A DNA stretch of 64,000 nt from Schlegelella_A sp963778525 (GTDB lineage Bacteria; Pseudomonadota; Gammaproteobacteria; Burkholderiales; Burkholderiaceae_C): NCBI GenBank assembly GCA_963778525.1, contig CAVZUJ010000001.1, positions 372,001 to 436,000 on the forward strand, written 5' to 3'. The notes under the pieces are model-generated. The model saw only the letters and a program-made list of their open reading frames with translations. It had not been told where the DNA came from and did no database searches. Of this stretch, positions 36,392 to 46,307 are shown in pieces. Each line of letters opens with the position of its first letter. Position 1 is the stretch's first letter. The position numbers and the translations under genes were made by a program.

Positions 36392-37425
36392 ATGATTCGT
36401 CAGAGGGCAGTCACTTCCGGTCACCTCGCAGTCCTCGACGGCTGGCGCGGCATCAGCATCCTGTGCGTCTTGGCTGCGCATCTGCTGCCGCTAGGACCCA
36501 AGTTGCTGCAGTTGAACGAGATGGTCGCAGTGATAGGGATGGCCATGTTCTTCACATTGTCCGGTTTTCTGATCACTCGTTTCCTGCTGGAGCACACGAA
36601 CATTGTCGACTTCCTTATCAGACGCTTCGCTCGCATCATTCCACTCGCCTGGCTGGCCATGGCCATCACTCTGCCGCTGGTCGATGCGCCCGCTTCGTTC
36701 TACCTGCCGACATTTTCTCTTCTATGCAAATCTTCCACCCATTCATCTGACCGACGCCGGCAGTCACTTGTGGAGCCTATGCGTTGAAATGCAGTTTTAC
36801 GTTGGCGTCGCGTTGCTCGTGTTGCTGGCGAAGGGGCGCGGCCTGTACGTGTTGCCTCTGCTATGCGTAGCAGTGACCGCGATCCGGGTGGTCAACGGGG
36901 CACATATCAGCATAGTCACTTGGTTTCGGGTCGACGAAATCCTGGCTGGCGCAACGCTCGCACTGGCCTATGCTGGCAAGTTGGGCTCAGTGTCCGAGTC
37001 TGGCTGTTGTCGCGGCTGAGTGCTTTTGTATTGATCGTTCTCCTCGTATCGCCAGCCATCCCGCCGGCGGCTTCATGAGCTACCTGCGACCTTACATTGC
37101 GGCGCTCCTCGTAGGCTCGACCTTGTGCCGTGCCCCGGCGGTCCTCGGCGTGCTGCTGAGGGGCCGAGTTCTGGCCTATATCGCCGAGATTTCTTACGCG
37201 CTGTATGTCATTCATCATCTGCTGATGTTCACTTGGCTGGGCAGCGGGGAGCGATTAGAGAAGTACCTAAAGCGCCCATTGCTGCTGGCAGCCACCTTCG
37301 CGTTGGCGCATCTGTCGACATTCCAGTATGAACACCGCTGCATCGCTTTCGGCAAGCGGCTTTCAGCACGTCTCGGAGTCAAAGAGCATCTAGTGCAGAA
37401 GCCTGAGGCGACGATCGAACGGTAG
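36392..37425 (+). CDS. acyltransferase family 3, second copy in the locus (two frame changes)
   Basis: Membrane O-acyltransferase. SGHLAVLDGWRGISILCVLA and FFTLSGFLITRFLLEHT match the family opening; FLIRRFARIIPLAWLAM follows. After a frame change near 36725, AGSHLWSLCVEMQFYVGVA gives the S.CVExQFY motif (Ser-x-x-Val-Glu). After another near 36985, YIAEISYALYVIHHLLMF closes the enzyme. ATG 36392 (or TTG 36386) is the start; the stop is at 37425. The DNA here is visibly less GC-biased than in the eps core, suggesting a separately acquired segment. It is only distantly similar to the copy at 31035, so a different acyl position or donor is likely. Confidence 0.78.
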
Positions 37426-37450
37426 CCGTCGGCAGCCGCCAGAGTTCGGC

Positions 37451-38408
37451 GTGGTGCTGATCGGGCGCAACGAGGGCGAGCGTCTGAAGCGCTGCATCGA
37501 GTCGGTGATTTCCCGCGCCGCGCAAGTCGTCTATGTCGATTCGGGCTCGAGCGACGGCTCGGCCGCCTGGGCACGCCAGCGGGGAGTCGAGGTGCTGGAA
37601 CTGGATCTGACGCGACCGTTCACCGCGGCGCGGGCACGTAATGCGGGCTGGCGACGATTAGTCCGAAGTCGCTCCGTCCACTCGGTTCGTGCAGTTCGTC
37701 GACGGAGATTGTGAGGTTGCACCCGGATGGCTGAAACCGCCAAACGCTTCCTGTCCGCCAGTGCAGTGATGTCGCGGCGGTGTGCGGACGGTTGCGGGAG
37801 CGTATCCGGAAAGGTCCATATATAACCGGCTGTGTGACATCGAGTGGGGCGGCCCCAGACGGTGAAACCCGGCAGTTGGCGGCCTTGCAATGTTGCGCGT
37901 CATGCGCTGCTTGGCTGCAAAGGGCTATCGCGAGAGTCTAATAGCGGGAGAGGAGCCGGAGCTTTGTGTTCGGCTGCGAGCAGCCGGCTGGCGTGTCTGG
38001 AGGCTGCGCGACGAAATGGGAATGCACGACGCGAACATCCTACGCTTCGGTCAGTGGTGGAGGCGTGCGCGACGTAGTGGCCATGCATTTGCGGAAGGTG
38101 CGTATTTGCATGGCGCAGCGCCGGAGCGGCACGATGTCCGCGAAATGCTTCGTGCAGTTGCATGGGGAGTGGTGCTTCCGGGCGTCATCGTGGCGTGTGC
38201 GCTGCTAGACCCGCGCGCGTTGCTGCTCGTCCTCATCTATCCGATTCAAGTGTTACGGTTGGCCCTGCGATATGGTGTCGGTCAACCTGTCGGATGGCTG
38301 CGAGCAATGTTCATGACTATCAGCCGGTTTGCAGAAGCGTCCGGCGTCTTGAGATTCCATTTGAATCGGATCGTCGGGCGCCACAGTGCATTGATTGAAT
38401 ACAAATAG
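37451..38408 (+). pseudogene. glycosyltransferase family 2, heavily frameshifted
   Basis: GT-A glycosyltransferase. The first segment reads VVLIGRNEGERLKRCIESV and AAQVVYVDSGSSDGSAAWA, with VDSGSSDGS as the nucleotide-binding motif. RFVQFVDGDCEVAPGWL (DxD motif) appears in another frame near 37690. IYNRLCDIEWGGPDGET is in a third. The last 170 residues are open: MLRVMRCLAAKGYRESLIAG, then EEPELCVRLRAAGWRVWRL and FGQWWRRARRSGHAFAEGA. At least four frame changes between 37640 and 37890 break it. No clear start codon exists; GTG 37451 opens the frame after the acyltransferase stop. The C-terminal membrane-associated helices (VVLPGVIVACALLDPRALLL) resemble succinoglycan-type GT2 enzymes. Confidence 0.68.
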
Positions 38409-38581
38409 TCGCAAGGGTGAGTGAATCATGCGCGGAACTGCCCGTCGAATGGAGTCTGTCTGTCCGAGCGATCCCAACGTACAGCCAAAAGGCGGCTGCC
38501 CGCTCTCCCTGCGTCGCGGTTGAGCCGCGTGCTGGCACTTCGGGATTCGCGCGTCCGCTGGGCGAGACGTCAGAGGTTCTG

Positions 38582-39805
38582 ATGCAACTTCAAATTGCCT
38601 ATTTGGTTAACCAGTACCCCAAGGTCAGTCACAGCTTCATTCGTCGGGAGATTCATGCACTTGAGCGGCGGGAATCACCGTGCGAAGAGTGGCGATTCGT
38701 GGCTGGATAGGCGAGCTTCCTGATCATGAGGATCGCCTTGAGCGGGAGAAGACCTGCTATCTGCTGAAGCGCGGCCGCTGCGATGGCGCTTTCACTTATC
38801 GCAATGCTGCTGTCAACACCGCTGCGTTTCGGGCATGCCCTGAAGCTGGCGCTTCACATGGGGCGTGCTTCCGCCAGACCGCTCGCCTATCACCTGATCT
38901 ACTTGGCCGAAGCGTGTTTGCTACGTCAGTGGACGCGGGGCTGGGGCGTTCAGCATGTGCATGTGCACTTCGGCACGAATGGCGCCGAAGTCGCCATGCT
39001 CGCGAATGCTCTCGGTGGCCCATCCTACAGCGTGACGATACACGGGCCGGAGGAGTTCGATAGGCCCGAATCGCTTGGGTTACGCGAGATCGTTCAGCGA
39101 TCGACATTCGTGGCAGCCATCAGCAGCTTCGGACGCAGCCAGATCTATCGCTGGGTGCCGTACGGCCAATGGTCAAAGATATCAGTGGTGCATTGCGGCC
39201 TGGAGCGGGCCTTTTACGACGGCTTCGACGAGCCCCCTGCTGCCGCTCCGCGCCTTCTATGCGTCGGCCGCCTTTGTGAGCAAAAGGGGTCAACTCCTGC
39301 TCGTTGAGGCTGCGCGGCAGTTGCGCGACCGAGGCGTCGAGCTCGAGCTCGTGCTGGCTGGTGACGGAGAGATGCGATCCGAGATCGAAACACTGATTTC
39401 CCACCATGGACTGCGCGATCGTGTGCGCATCACGGGTTGGATAAGTGGTGAACAGGTTCGCAACGAGTTGCTGGCCTGCCGCGCGCTGGTGCTGCCTAGT
39501 TTTGCCGAGGGCCTCCCGGTCGTGATCATGGAGGCGATGTCGCTGCGTCGGCCGATCCTGAGCACCTATGTGGCAGGAATTCCGGAACTCGTCCGCCCGC
39601 CGGAGTCGGGCTGGTTGTTCCGGCGGGCGATGTGCAGTCGCTCGTCGATGCCATGCTCGAATGCCTGAATACGTCGGTCGATTCTCTGGCAGCCATGGGC
39701 GACGCGGCTCGGACCTCTGTGCTCGCTCGACACAACGTGGATATTGAAGCAGCCAAGCTCATTGAACTGTTCGCTCGCGCCGCGGCCTCGGCTCCAGCAG
39801 CCTAA
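38582..39805 (+). pseudogene. glycosyltransferase family 4, frameshifted
   Basis: A GT-B enzyme in five frame segments. ATG 38582 starts MQLQIAYLVNQYPKVSHSFI and RREIHALERR, a common opening of colanic-acid-type transferases. Further on, HVHVHFGTNGAEVAMLANAL, VTIHGPEEFDRPESLGL and ISVVHCGLERAF belong to the acceptor domain; LELVLAGDGEMRSEIETL and LVLPSFAEGLPVVIMEAMSL (E-x7-E) to the donor domain. Frame changes occur near 38670, 38780, 39290 and 39625; the last segment ends at TAA 39803-39805. A repaired protein has about 405 residues. It adds a sugar to the cytoplasmic lipid-linked unit. Confidence 0.75.
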
Positions 39806-39870
39806 AAGGCTCGGCGAGGGCGCAAGTCATCCTCGTGCGGAATCACTTGACCTAACAGCACCGAATCACC

Positions 39871-41835
39871 ATGTGCGGAATTGCAGGATTTGTCGATTTC
39901 ACGCGCGGAACGACAGTCGCCGATGGCGAGGCTCAGCTCCGCCGGATGACGGACCGGATCGCTCATCGCGGGCCGGACGACTCGGGAGTGTGGAGCGACG
40001 CCCCACATGGCGCGTTTCTCGCTCATCGACGCTTGTCGATCGTCGATCTGAGTTCTGCGGGGCACCAGCCCATGCAGTCCGCATCCGGGCGATACGTAGT
40101 CGTCTACAACGGCGAGATCTACAACCACCGGAGCCTTCGTGCTGAATTGGACGGTGCCAATTCCGGAGCGTGGCGAGGACATTCCGACACCGAGGTCCTG
40201 CTCAGGGCGTTCGAGATCTGGGGGATTGAGGCGAGCTTGCCACGGCTGGTCGGCATGTTTGCCATCGCCGTGTGGGACCGACTCACCCGTGAGTTGACTC
40301 TCGTTAGAGATCGGGCGGGTGAAAAGCCGCTGTATTGGGGTTGGCTGTCCAATCGCCTCGTCTTTGCCTCGGAACTGAAGGCCTTCGAAGCGTTGCCCAA
40401 TTATGAACTTCGGCAGAATGCTCACGCATTGCCGCTGCTGCTTCGCTTTGGCTACATCCCGGCCCCGTACAGCATCTACGAGAATGTGGAGAAGCTATCA
40501 GCCGGTACATGGATGCGCTTCGCGGCGCCGGGTGCGCCGAGCGCACGTGGTGTCTTTTGGTCGGCTACTGAGTCGGCCGCGAAAGGCGCCACCGATCCCT
40601 TGGAACTGACCGCGACGCAGAGTGTCGATGAGCTCGAGCGCCTGCTTACCGATTCGGTGAAGCTGCAGTTGGAAGCCGATGTTCCCGTGGGCGCGTTCCT
40701 CTCGGGTGGGATCGACTCTTCGACCGTGGTCGCTTTGGCGCAGAAGTGTCTGACCTCGAAGGTGCGCACCTTTTCAATTGGCTTTGAGGAACAGGCGTTC
40801 GATGAATCGGCGCATGCGCGTCGAGTGGCGCAGCACCTGGGCACGGATCACACCGAGATGACGGTCACGGCAAGTGACTGTCTGGACACAGTCGCTCAAA
40901 TGCCTGATATCTACGATGAGCCGTTTGCCGATTCGTCTCAGATACCGACCTATCTAGTCGCGAAACTCGCACGTGGCGCGGTCTCCGTTTCGCTGTCGGG
41001 AGACGGCGGCGACGAGCTTTTTGCCGGCTATCCGCGTTACGGACGTGTACGCTCGCTTGCCAAGATATTCAGGACGGTACCCGCGATACCTCGGCGTGCG
41101 CTCGCGGCGCTGATCGAGCAGGTCCCAGCACGCACGTGGACTCGAATGGCGAACGCCGCGCATGTCGGTGGTTCCACGGCCGCGGGTGCTCGAAGCGCCG
41201 GGGATCGCCTGTTCCGGGTGGCCCAGATGCTGCGGGTGGACGTAAATCAGCTGTATCGATACCTTGCTTGCGCAACACCCGATCTAGGCACCTTGTTGCC
41301 TGGCGTTCGGGCTGCTGCGACGGCCTTCGACGAACCATCCACATGGCCGTCGCTCCCCTCTGAAATGGAGACTTTCATGTGGCTAGATTTCATGACCTAC
41401 TTGCCGGACAACATCCTCGTCAAGCTGGATCGCGCGTCGATGGCCGTGGGCCTCGAGTCGCGGGTGCCCATCCTCGATCATCGTGTGATCGAGTTTTCTC
41501 AGCGAGTTCCACTTTCCTTGAAGGTGCGCGATGGCGTCACCAAGTGGATCCTTCGCCAAGTGCTCTATCGTCACGTCCCGCGGGAGATCGTCGACCGACC
41601 GAAGATGGGATTCACGATGCCCGTGAGCATTTGGCTACGGGGGCCGCTGCGAGAGTGGGCGGAAGCGCTATTGTTTCCTTCCAACCCTGGCGACGAGGTG
41701 ATTAATTCTGCCGAACTCAGGCGTCTGTGGCTGGAGCATCAGTCTGGTGAGCGAGATTGGCAGCATCTCTTCTGGAGCATTCTGATGCTTAGAGGTTGGG
41801 AGCAGCGTCGCAAAGACGTAGTTCTGGTAGCGTGA
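39871..41835 (+). CDS. asnB: asparagine synthase-like glutamine amidotransferase
   Basis: An intact 654-residue enzyme. Cys2 in MCGIAGFVDF is the glutaminase nucleophile after Met removal. IAHRGPDDSGVW and YVVVYNGEIYNHRSLRAEL complete the Ntn amidotransferase domain. The synthetase domain has the PPi-loop S278-G-G-I-D-S-S284 in FLSGGIDSSTVVALAQ and VSLSGDGGDELFAGYPRY. Length and motifs fit AsnB-type enzymes. In exosortase-linked polysaccharide loci such genes are thought to amidate a uronic acid or another carboxylate of the glycan rather than make free asparagine; that is inference from context. The next frame follows with 62 bases between. Confidence 0.9.
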   Translation: MCGIAGFVDFTRGTTVADGEAQLRRMTDRIAHRGPDDSGVWSDAPHGAFLAHRRLSIVDLSSAGHQPMQSASGRYVVVYNGEIYNHRSLRAELDGANSGAWRGHSDTEVLLRAFEIWGIEASLPRLVGMFAIAVWDRLTRELTLVRDRAGEKPLYWGWLSNRLVFASELKAFEALPNYELRQNAHALPLLLRFGYIPAPYSIYENVEKLSAGTWMRFAAPGAPSARGVFWSATESAAKGATDPLELTATQSVDELERLLTDSVKLQLEADVPVGAFLSGGIDSSTVVALAQKCLTSKVRTFSIGFEEQAFDESAHARRVAQHLGTDHTEMTVTASDCLDTVAQMPDIYDEPFADSSQIPTYLVAKLARGAVSVSLSGDGGDELFAGYPRYGRVRSLAKIFRTVPAIPRRALAALIEQVPARTWTRMANAAHVGGSTAAGARSAGDRLFRVAQMLRVDVNQLYRYLACATPDLGTLLPGVRAAATAFDEPSTWPSLPSEMETFMWLDFMTYLPDNILVKLDRASMAVGLESRVPILDHRVIEFSQRVPLSLKVRDGVTKWILRQVLYRHVPREIVDRPKMGFTMPVSIWLRGPLREWAEALLFPSNPGDEVINSAELRRLWLEHQSGERDWQHLFWSILMLRGWEQRRKDVVLVA

Positions 41836-41897
41836 ATGGATATCTGGCCGCCTGCACCGCCGAGCGGCGCCATCTCGACACATCCGGTGGAAGTGCG

Positions 41898-42824
41898 ATG
41901 ACCATTCACGCGACACCTAACGAGTTGCCCACGGCACTTCGGGATCGCCTCGCAGGTGCGCTTGGCCTCAACCCTGCCGAGATCGTCGTTTCACTCCTCT
42001 CCCAATCGTCGGTTCGAGATGGCGCTACTGTCATACAAATCAGTGACGGAGCAGGGAGATCACGTGCAGTCATGTTGTGCTCGTCACCAAATGCTCCGAA
42101 CATGGTCGAGCGGGCCATGAATCGCGCGGAGCAGGCCAAAGTCGCGCTTGGGGCGCAGGCCGGGTCGGTGATTCTCGATCCGCTTGACTGCGGGCGTTTC
42201 GATGGCCTCAGCTACGCGGTCCTGCCGTATTGCAAGCCGCTAAGCGTCAGTAGGCCGTGGTGGTGGCTTCAGAGAGCAAAGCTGGCGCCGCAGCTATTCG
42301 AGTGGCTTTGGCATGTAAATGAGCGCACTGTTCGCGACGTCAGCAACGATGACGTCGAGAGTCGATTCAGAGCACCGCTTCAGCATCTGATCTCATTGAC
42401 AATGCTCAGCGAGTCCTTGCGTGCGGCCGCCAAGGAGGCGGAGGATCGCTTGCGCAGGCGCGCGTGGGTTCCGAAGGTCGTGCTATCGCATGGTGACTTG
42501 TGGAAAGGCAACATACTGCTCCGGTCCGAGACGAAACCGAACGAACACCGCTTCGTGGTGATCGATTGGGCGGGGGCTGAACTCCAGGGTCATGCGATCT
42601 ACGACTTGGTTCGTTTGGCGCAGTCCCTGAGACTTCATCGGCGAGGGTTGGGTCGCGAGATCAATCGCCACTGCGGGGTACTGGGGTGCGAGGTCATCGA
42701 TGCCAAGTCCCATTTGCTTTCGGCATTGGGACATCTCGGCATGAACCTGGAACATTTCCCCGTCGAGGCATACGCGCGCACTGCCGAGTCCTGTTTCGCG
42801 ACTGTCGAAGGTGCTATCTATTAG
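41898..42824 (+). CDS. aminoglycoside phosphotransferase/choline-kinase-like protein
   Basis: A 308-residue soluble protein with the kinase-like APH fold. The catalytic loop is VLSHGDLWKGNILL (HGDxxxxN) and the metal-binding segment is VVIDWAGAELQGHAIYDLV (the D of IDWA). The N-terminal lobe is short and contains VVSLLSQSSVRDGATVIQIS. Start ATG 41898 is in a weak ribosome context (GGTGGAAGTGCG); no other start fits better. Neighbours suggest that the substrate is a sugar, a glycan or a lipid head group of the polysaccharide pathway rather than an antibiotic. It is followed by a methyltransferase gene after 33 bases. Confidence 0.75.
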   Translation: MTIHATPNELPTALRDRLAGALGLNPAEIVVSLLSQSSVRDGATVIQISDGAGRSRAVMLCSSPNAPNMVERAMNRAEQAKVALGAQAGSVILDPLDCGRFDGLSYAVLPYCKPLSVSRPWWWLQRAKLAPQLFEWLWHVNERTVRDVSNDDVESRFRAPLQHLISLTMLSESLRAAAKEAEDRLRRRAWVPKVVLSHGDLWKGNILLRSETKPNEHRFVVIDWAGAELQGHAIYDLVRLAQSLRLHRRGLGREINRHCGVLGCEVIDAKSHLLSALGHLGMNLEHFPVEAYARTAESCFATVEGAIY

Positions 42825-42857
42825 TCTTCTGTTCAGGAGACAGTTACGCAGGAACAC

Positions 42858-43902
42858 ATGCCCAATCCGAATTACACGTGTCCGAGCACACGAGAGCCCT
42901 TGTATACGCATGCTGGATCCCTTCGCTCCGCTACGGGCGGAGCCTCGTATCCGGTAGAGGCCGGGATCCCAAACTTTCTTCGCTTCCCGGCGGCAGAAGA
43001 TGAAGCGTCGTGCGCTCAGTTGAAAAGCCTGAACCGGCTGGCTCGGGAGGTTGGCTGGAAGGCGGCGTTGGATGAGTATACGGCAAAGACCCGTCCATGA
43101 TGCGCTACGTGACTGAAAGTGGACGAGCTTCCTTCATCGAACTGTTGCCGCTAACCCAGGCAAGCGATGTACTCGAGATCGGTCCTGGGCTCGGTCAATT
43201 CACCCCGCTGCTTGCGCGGTGCGCGAAATCGGTCAGTGCGATCGAAGTAGTGGCGGGTCAGGCCGAGTTTGCTGCGCAGCGATGCCAGCAGCAGGGCCTC
43301 ACCAACGTGCAATTTGCAGTCGGAGGCGACGATTGTCGTTTGCCCTACGAGAAGGAGCTTTTGACCTTGTCGTACTGAATCTCGTATTCGAGTGGTGTGC
43401 GGTACGTTGTCTGGATGAAGAGATCGCTGTGGTGCAGCGACGCCTGCTGGCCGAGATCGGCCGTGTATTGAAGCCCGGCAGGGTCTCTCTATCTCACGAC
43501 AAAGAATCGTTTCGCTTTGCGCAATACTCATTGGTAAGGCTGATGAGCATTGCCATCAGATGCGCTTTGGAAGCGCATTGCCGCGTTGGCTGGCGCGAAT
43601 CCTGATGCGATCGCAAAGGGCATATGAGACCGCAGGGCATGCTCTATTCGTACAACGCGCTGAAGGCCATGTTGCGAGCCGCAGGTTTTCAGAGAGTCAA
43701 TTCGTTCTGGGCCACGCCCGAGATGCGTTATCCGGCCCACTATGTTCCGACGGATGCCGCATCGATTCGCAAGGCAAGGCGCAGCCCCGGTTTCGTGCAA
43801 GGGGAGGCGCGAAGTACGAAGCTTCTTATGCGGTTCATCCCCGCGTCGTTGGTGAAGAACTTCACGCCGGGCCTCGCCTTTCTCGCCACAAAGACTCGAT
43901 AG
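42858..43902 (+). pseudogene. SAM-dependent methyltransferase with Trm112-like N-terminus, frameshifted
   Basis: The N-terminal 50 residues (YTCPSTREPLYTHAGSL, GASYPVEAGIPNFLR) are a Trm112-type zinc-ribbon-like lead often fused to glycan methyltransferases. Then SDVLEIGPGLGQFTPLLAR gives the SAM-binding GxGxG motif, FDLVVLNLVFEWC follows, and LLAEIGRVLKPGRVSLSHD is motif IV-V of class I enzymes. Later MLYSYNALKAMLRAAGFQRV completes the fold. The frame changes near 43090, 43355, 43560 and 43620. A repaired protein of about 345 residues would methylate a sugar residue of the polymer, probably an O-methyl group. Confidence 0.72.
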
Positions 43903-43917
43903 ACGTCTCGAACATCG

Positions 43918-44832
43918 ATGAGCCGGCGCTATGTGATCATCTCGCCCTGCCGCAACGAGGCGGAGTTCATGCGGCAGACGCTGGACACCGTCGTGGCGCA
44001 ATCGGTGCGGCCGGCGCGCTGGGTCATCGTCGACGACGGTTCGACCGACGACACGCCGCGAATCCTGGCCGAATACGCGGCGCAGTCACGACTGGATCAC
44101 CGTCGTGACCCGTGCCGACCGCGGCCGGCGCGCCGTCGGCCCGGCGTGATCGAAGCGTTCTACGCCGGCTACGAGACCATCGATCCGAACGACTTCGACT
44201 ACCTCTGCAAGCTCGACCTCGACCTGAACCTGCCGCCGCGCTACTTCGAGATCCTGATGCAGCGAATGGAGGCCGAGCCGCGGCTGGCCACCTGCAGCGG
44301 CAAGGCCTATGTCCACAAGGGCGACCGACTGGTCAACGAACGGCCACGGCGACGAAACCTCGCTCGGGATGACGAAGTTCTATCGCGTGCGCTGCTTTCA
44401 AGGCATCGGCGGCTTCGTGCGCGAGGTGATGTGGGATGGCATCGACTGTCACCGCTGCCGCATGCAGGGTTGGATCGCCCGCAGCTGGGACGAGCCTGAA
44501 CTCCGCTTCGTCCATCTCCGGCCGATGGGCTCGAGCCAGACGGGCATCCTGACCGGGCGCATGCGCCATGGATTCGGCCAGTACTTCATGGGTACCGGGT
44601 TCTGGTACATGCTGGCAAGCGCGGCGAGTCGCGTCAACGAAAGGCCGGTGTTGCTGGGCAGCCGGCAATGATGTGGGGCTGGCTGAAAAGCGCCCTGCAG
44701 CGCAAGCCGCGCTACGGCGACGACGAATTTCGGCGCTTCCTGCGTCGCTACCAGTGGCGTGCACTTCTGGTCGGCAAGAAGCGAGCAACAGCCGAACTCG
44801 AGAAACCAGAGCCGATGAGGGCGAGACATTGA
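43918..44832 (+). pseudogene. glycosyltransferase family 2, frameshifted
   Basis: GT-A glycosyltransferase. MSRRYVIISPCRNEAEFMRQ, TLDTVVAQSVRPARWVIVDD and GSTDDTPRILAEYA are canonical; DYLCKLDLDLNLPPRYFE has the DLD metal motif. The frame changes near 44095, 44340 and 44665, with FYRVRCFQGIGGFVREVMWD and RFVHLRPMGSSQTGILTGRM in the second frame and a last segment ending at TGA 44832. The repaired length is about 305 residues, normal for polysaccharide GT2. The N-terminus is nearly the same pattern as the 49-codon remnant at 34952, so the two may be paralogues. Confidence 0.75.
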
Positions 44833-44946
44833 CGGTCGAATTCAGCCGCGATGTCTTCTGCTCTGCCGGGCCCGCTGTTCGACCGATCGCGGTCGAAGCC
44901 GGAGCCGTGCTCTAGATGCCGCGGCTTTGTCAGGTAGGCAGCTAAC

Positions 44947-46298
44947 TTGAATCTCCTCGTGTCCAATTCATCTTCATCCGAGCACCGACCTCCGAGGGAT
45001 AGGTTGCGGGTACTTCTGGCATGTGAGCATGCGTCGGCACGGTTCGGTGGCGAAGCCGCCTTGGCACTACATTACTTCAGAGTTCTACGCGAGAGGGAGG
45101 TGGACGTATGGTTGGTGTCGCATGCTCGCACTCGCGCTGAACTGACGGCGCTATTCAATTCGGATCCGCGAATTCTCTACGTCGAGGACACGGGACTGCA
45201 ACGAACGCTCTGGCGCCTTGGCCGCCGTCTACCTACTCAATTGGCGCACTTCACGCTCGGCTTTGTGTCTCGCCTGGCGACGCAAATAGCGCAGCGGCGT
45301 GTGATCAAGTCACTTGTGGCCGAACACGATATCGAGGTGATTCACCAGCCAATGCCGGTCTCGCCGCGCGAGCCGTCGTTGCTCTTCGGCTTTGGGCGGC
45401 CGGTGATCATAGGGCCGATGAATGGCGGCATGGATTACCCGCTGGCCTTTCGGGCAAGCCAAGGATTCATGGGGCAGATGCTGTTGCAACTAGGACGCGC
45501 ATCATCGGACTTGATGAACCTGTTGCTGCCCGGAAAGCGCCGCGCGGCGTTGTTACTCGTGGCCAATCAGCGTACGCGCGATGCCCTGCCGCGTACTGCA
45601 GCGGCACGCGTGCTCTCCATGGTGGAAAACGGCGTTGATTTGTCGCTATGGCATGCGACCTCAGCTGCAATCGACCCCCAAGTCGAAACCGTGACGACCT
45701 TTGTCTTCATGGGACGACTCATACCGTTGAAATGCGTCGACGTGTTGCTTCACGCCTTCAAGTCAGTTGCCTCGCAGGCACCGATGCGACTGCTAGTCAT
45801 TGGCGACGGCGTCGAGCGGAAGCGGCTGGAACATCTGGCTGGCGATTTAGGCCTCTTGGACGAGCAGGTCGACGAGGCACCCGTTAGGCGCTGCGTGTAC
45901 TTTCTGGGCTGGTTGTCACAGTCGGATTGCGCTAAGACTTGAGGCAAGCCGACGTGCTTCTTCTGCCGAGCGTACGCGAGTGTGGTGGCGCCGTGGTTCT
46001 CGAAGCCATGGCGATGGGCAAGCCGGTGGTGGCCGCGGCGTGGGGTGGTCCGGCCGACTACCTCGATGCCACGTGCGGTGTGCTCGTGCCCACCACTAGC
46101 CGCGCTGACCTGACAGAGGGGTTCGCCCGCGCCATGCTGCGGTTGGCCCGCTCCGCCGAAGAGCGCAAACGCATGGGCCACGCCGGCCGAGAAAAGGTAC
46201 TTCGTGAGTACGACTGGGAGGTGAAGGTCGATGCCATGATCGATCTTTATCTTGGAGCCCGACCTTCCGGCCCTCGCGGTGCTGCGTCCGCCGATTGA
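44947..46298 (+). CDS. glycosyltransferase family 4 (one frame change)
   Basis: GT-B transferase of about 450 residues. TTG at 44947 (AGGTAGG upstream) opens the frame; LRVLLACEHASARFGGEAAL with its GGE loop is typical for GT4. VLSMVENGVDLSLWHATS starts the donor domain, with FVFMGRLIPLKCVDVLLHA and LLVIGDGVERKRLEHLAG. A frame change near 45935 leads into ADVLLLPSVRECGGAVVLEA, with MAMGKPVVAAAWGGPADYL (E-x7-E region), ending 46298. PMNGGMDYPLAFR in the acceptor domain is a feature of some colanic-type enzymes. It is the last plus-strand gene before the convergent beta-helix gene, only 9 bases away. Confidence 0.83.
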
Positions 46299-46307
46299 CT
46301 TCGCAGC

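Noticed and set aside
41898..42824. Antibiotic resistance aminoglycoside phosphotransferase
   Set aside because: The fold is shared, but the neighbours are all polysaccharide genes and the N-terminal lobe does not resemble known resistance enzymes.
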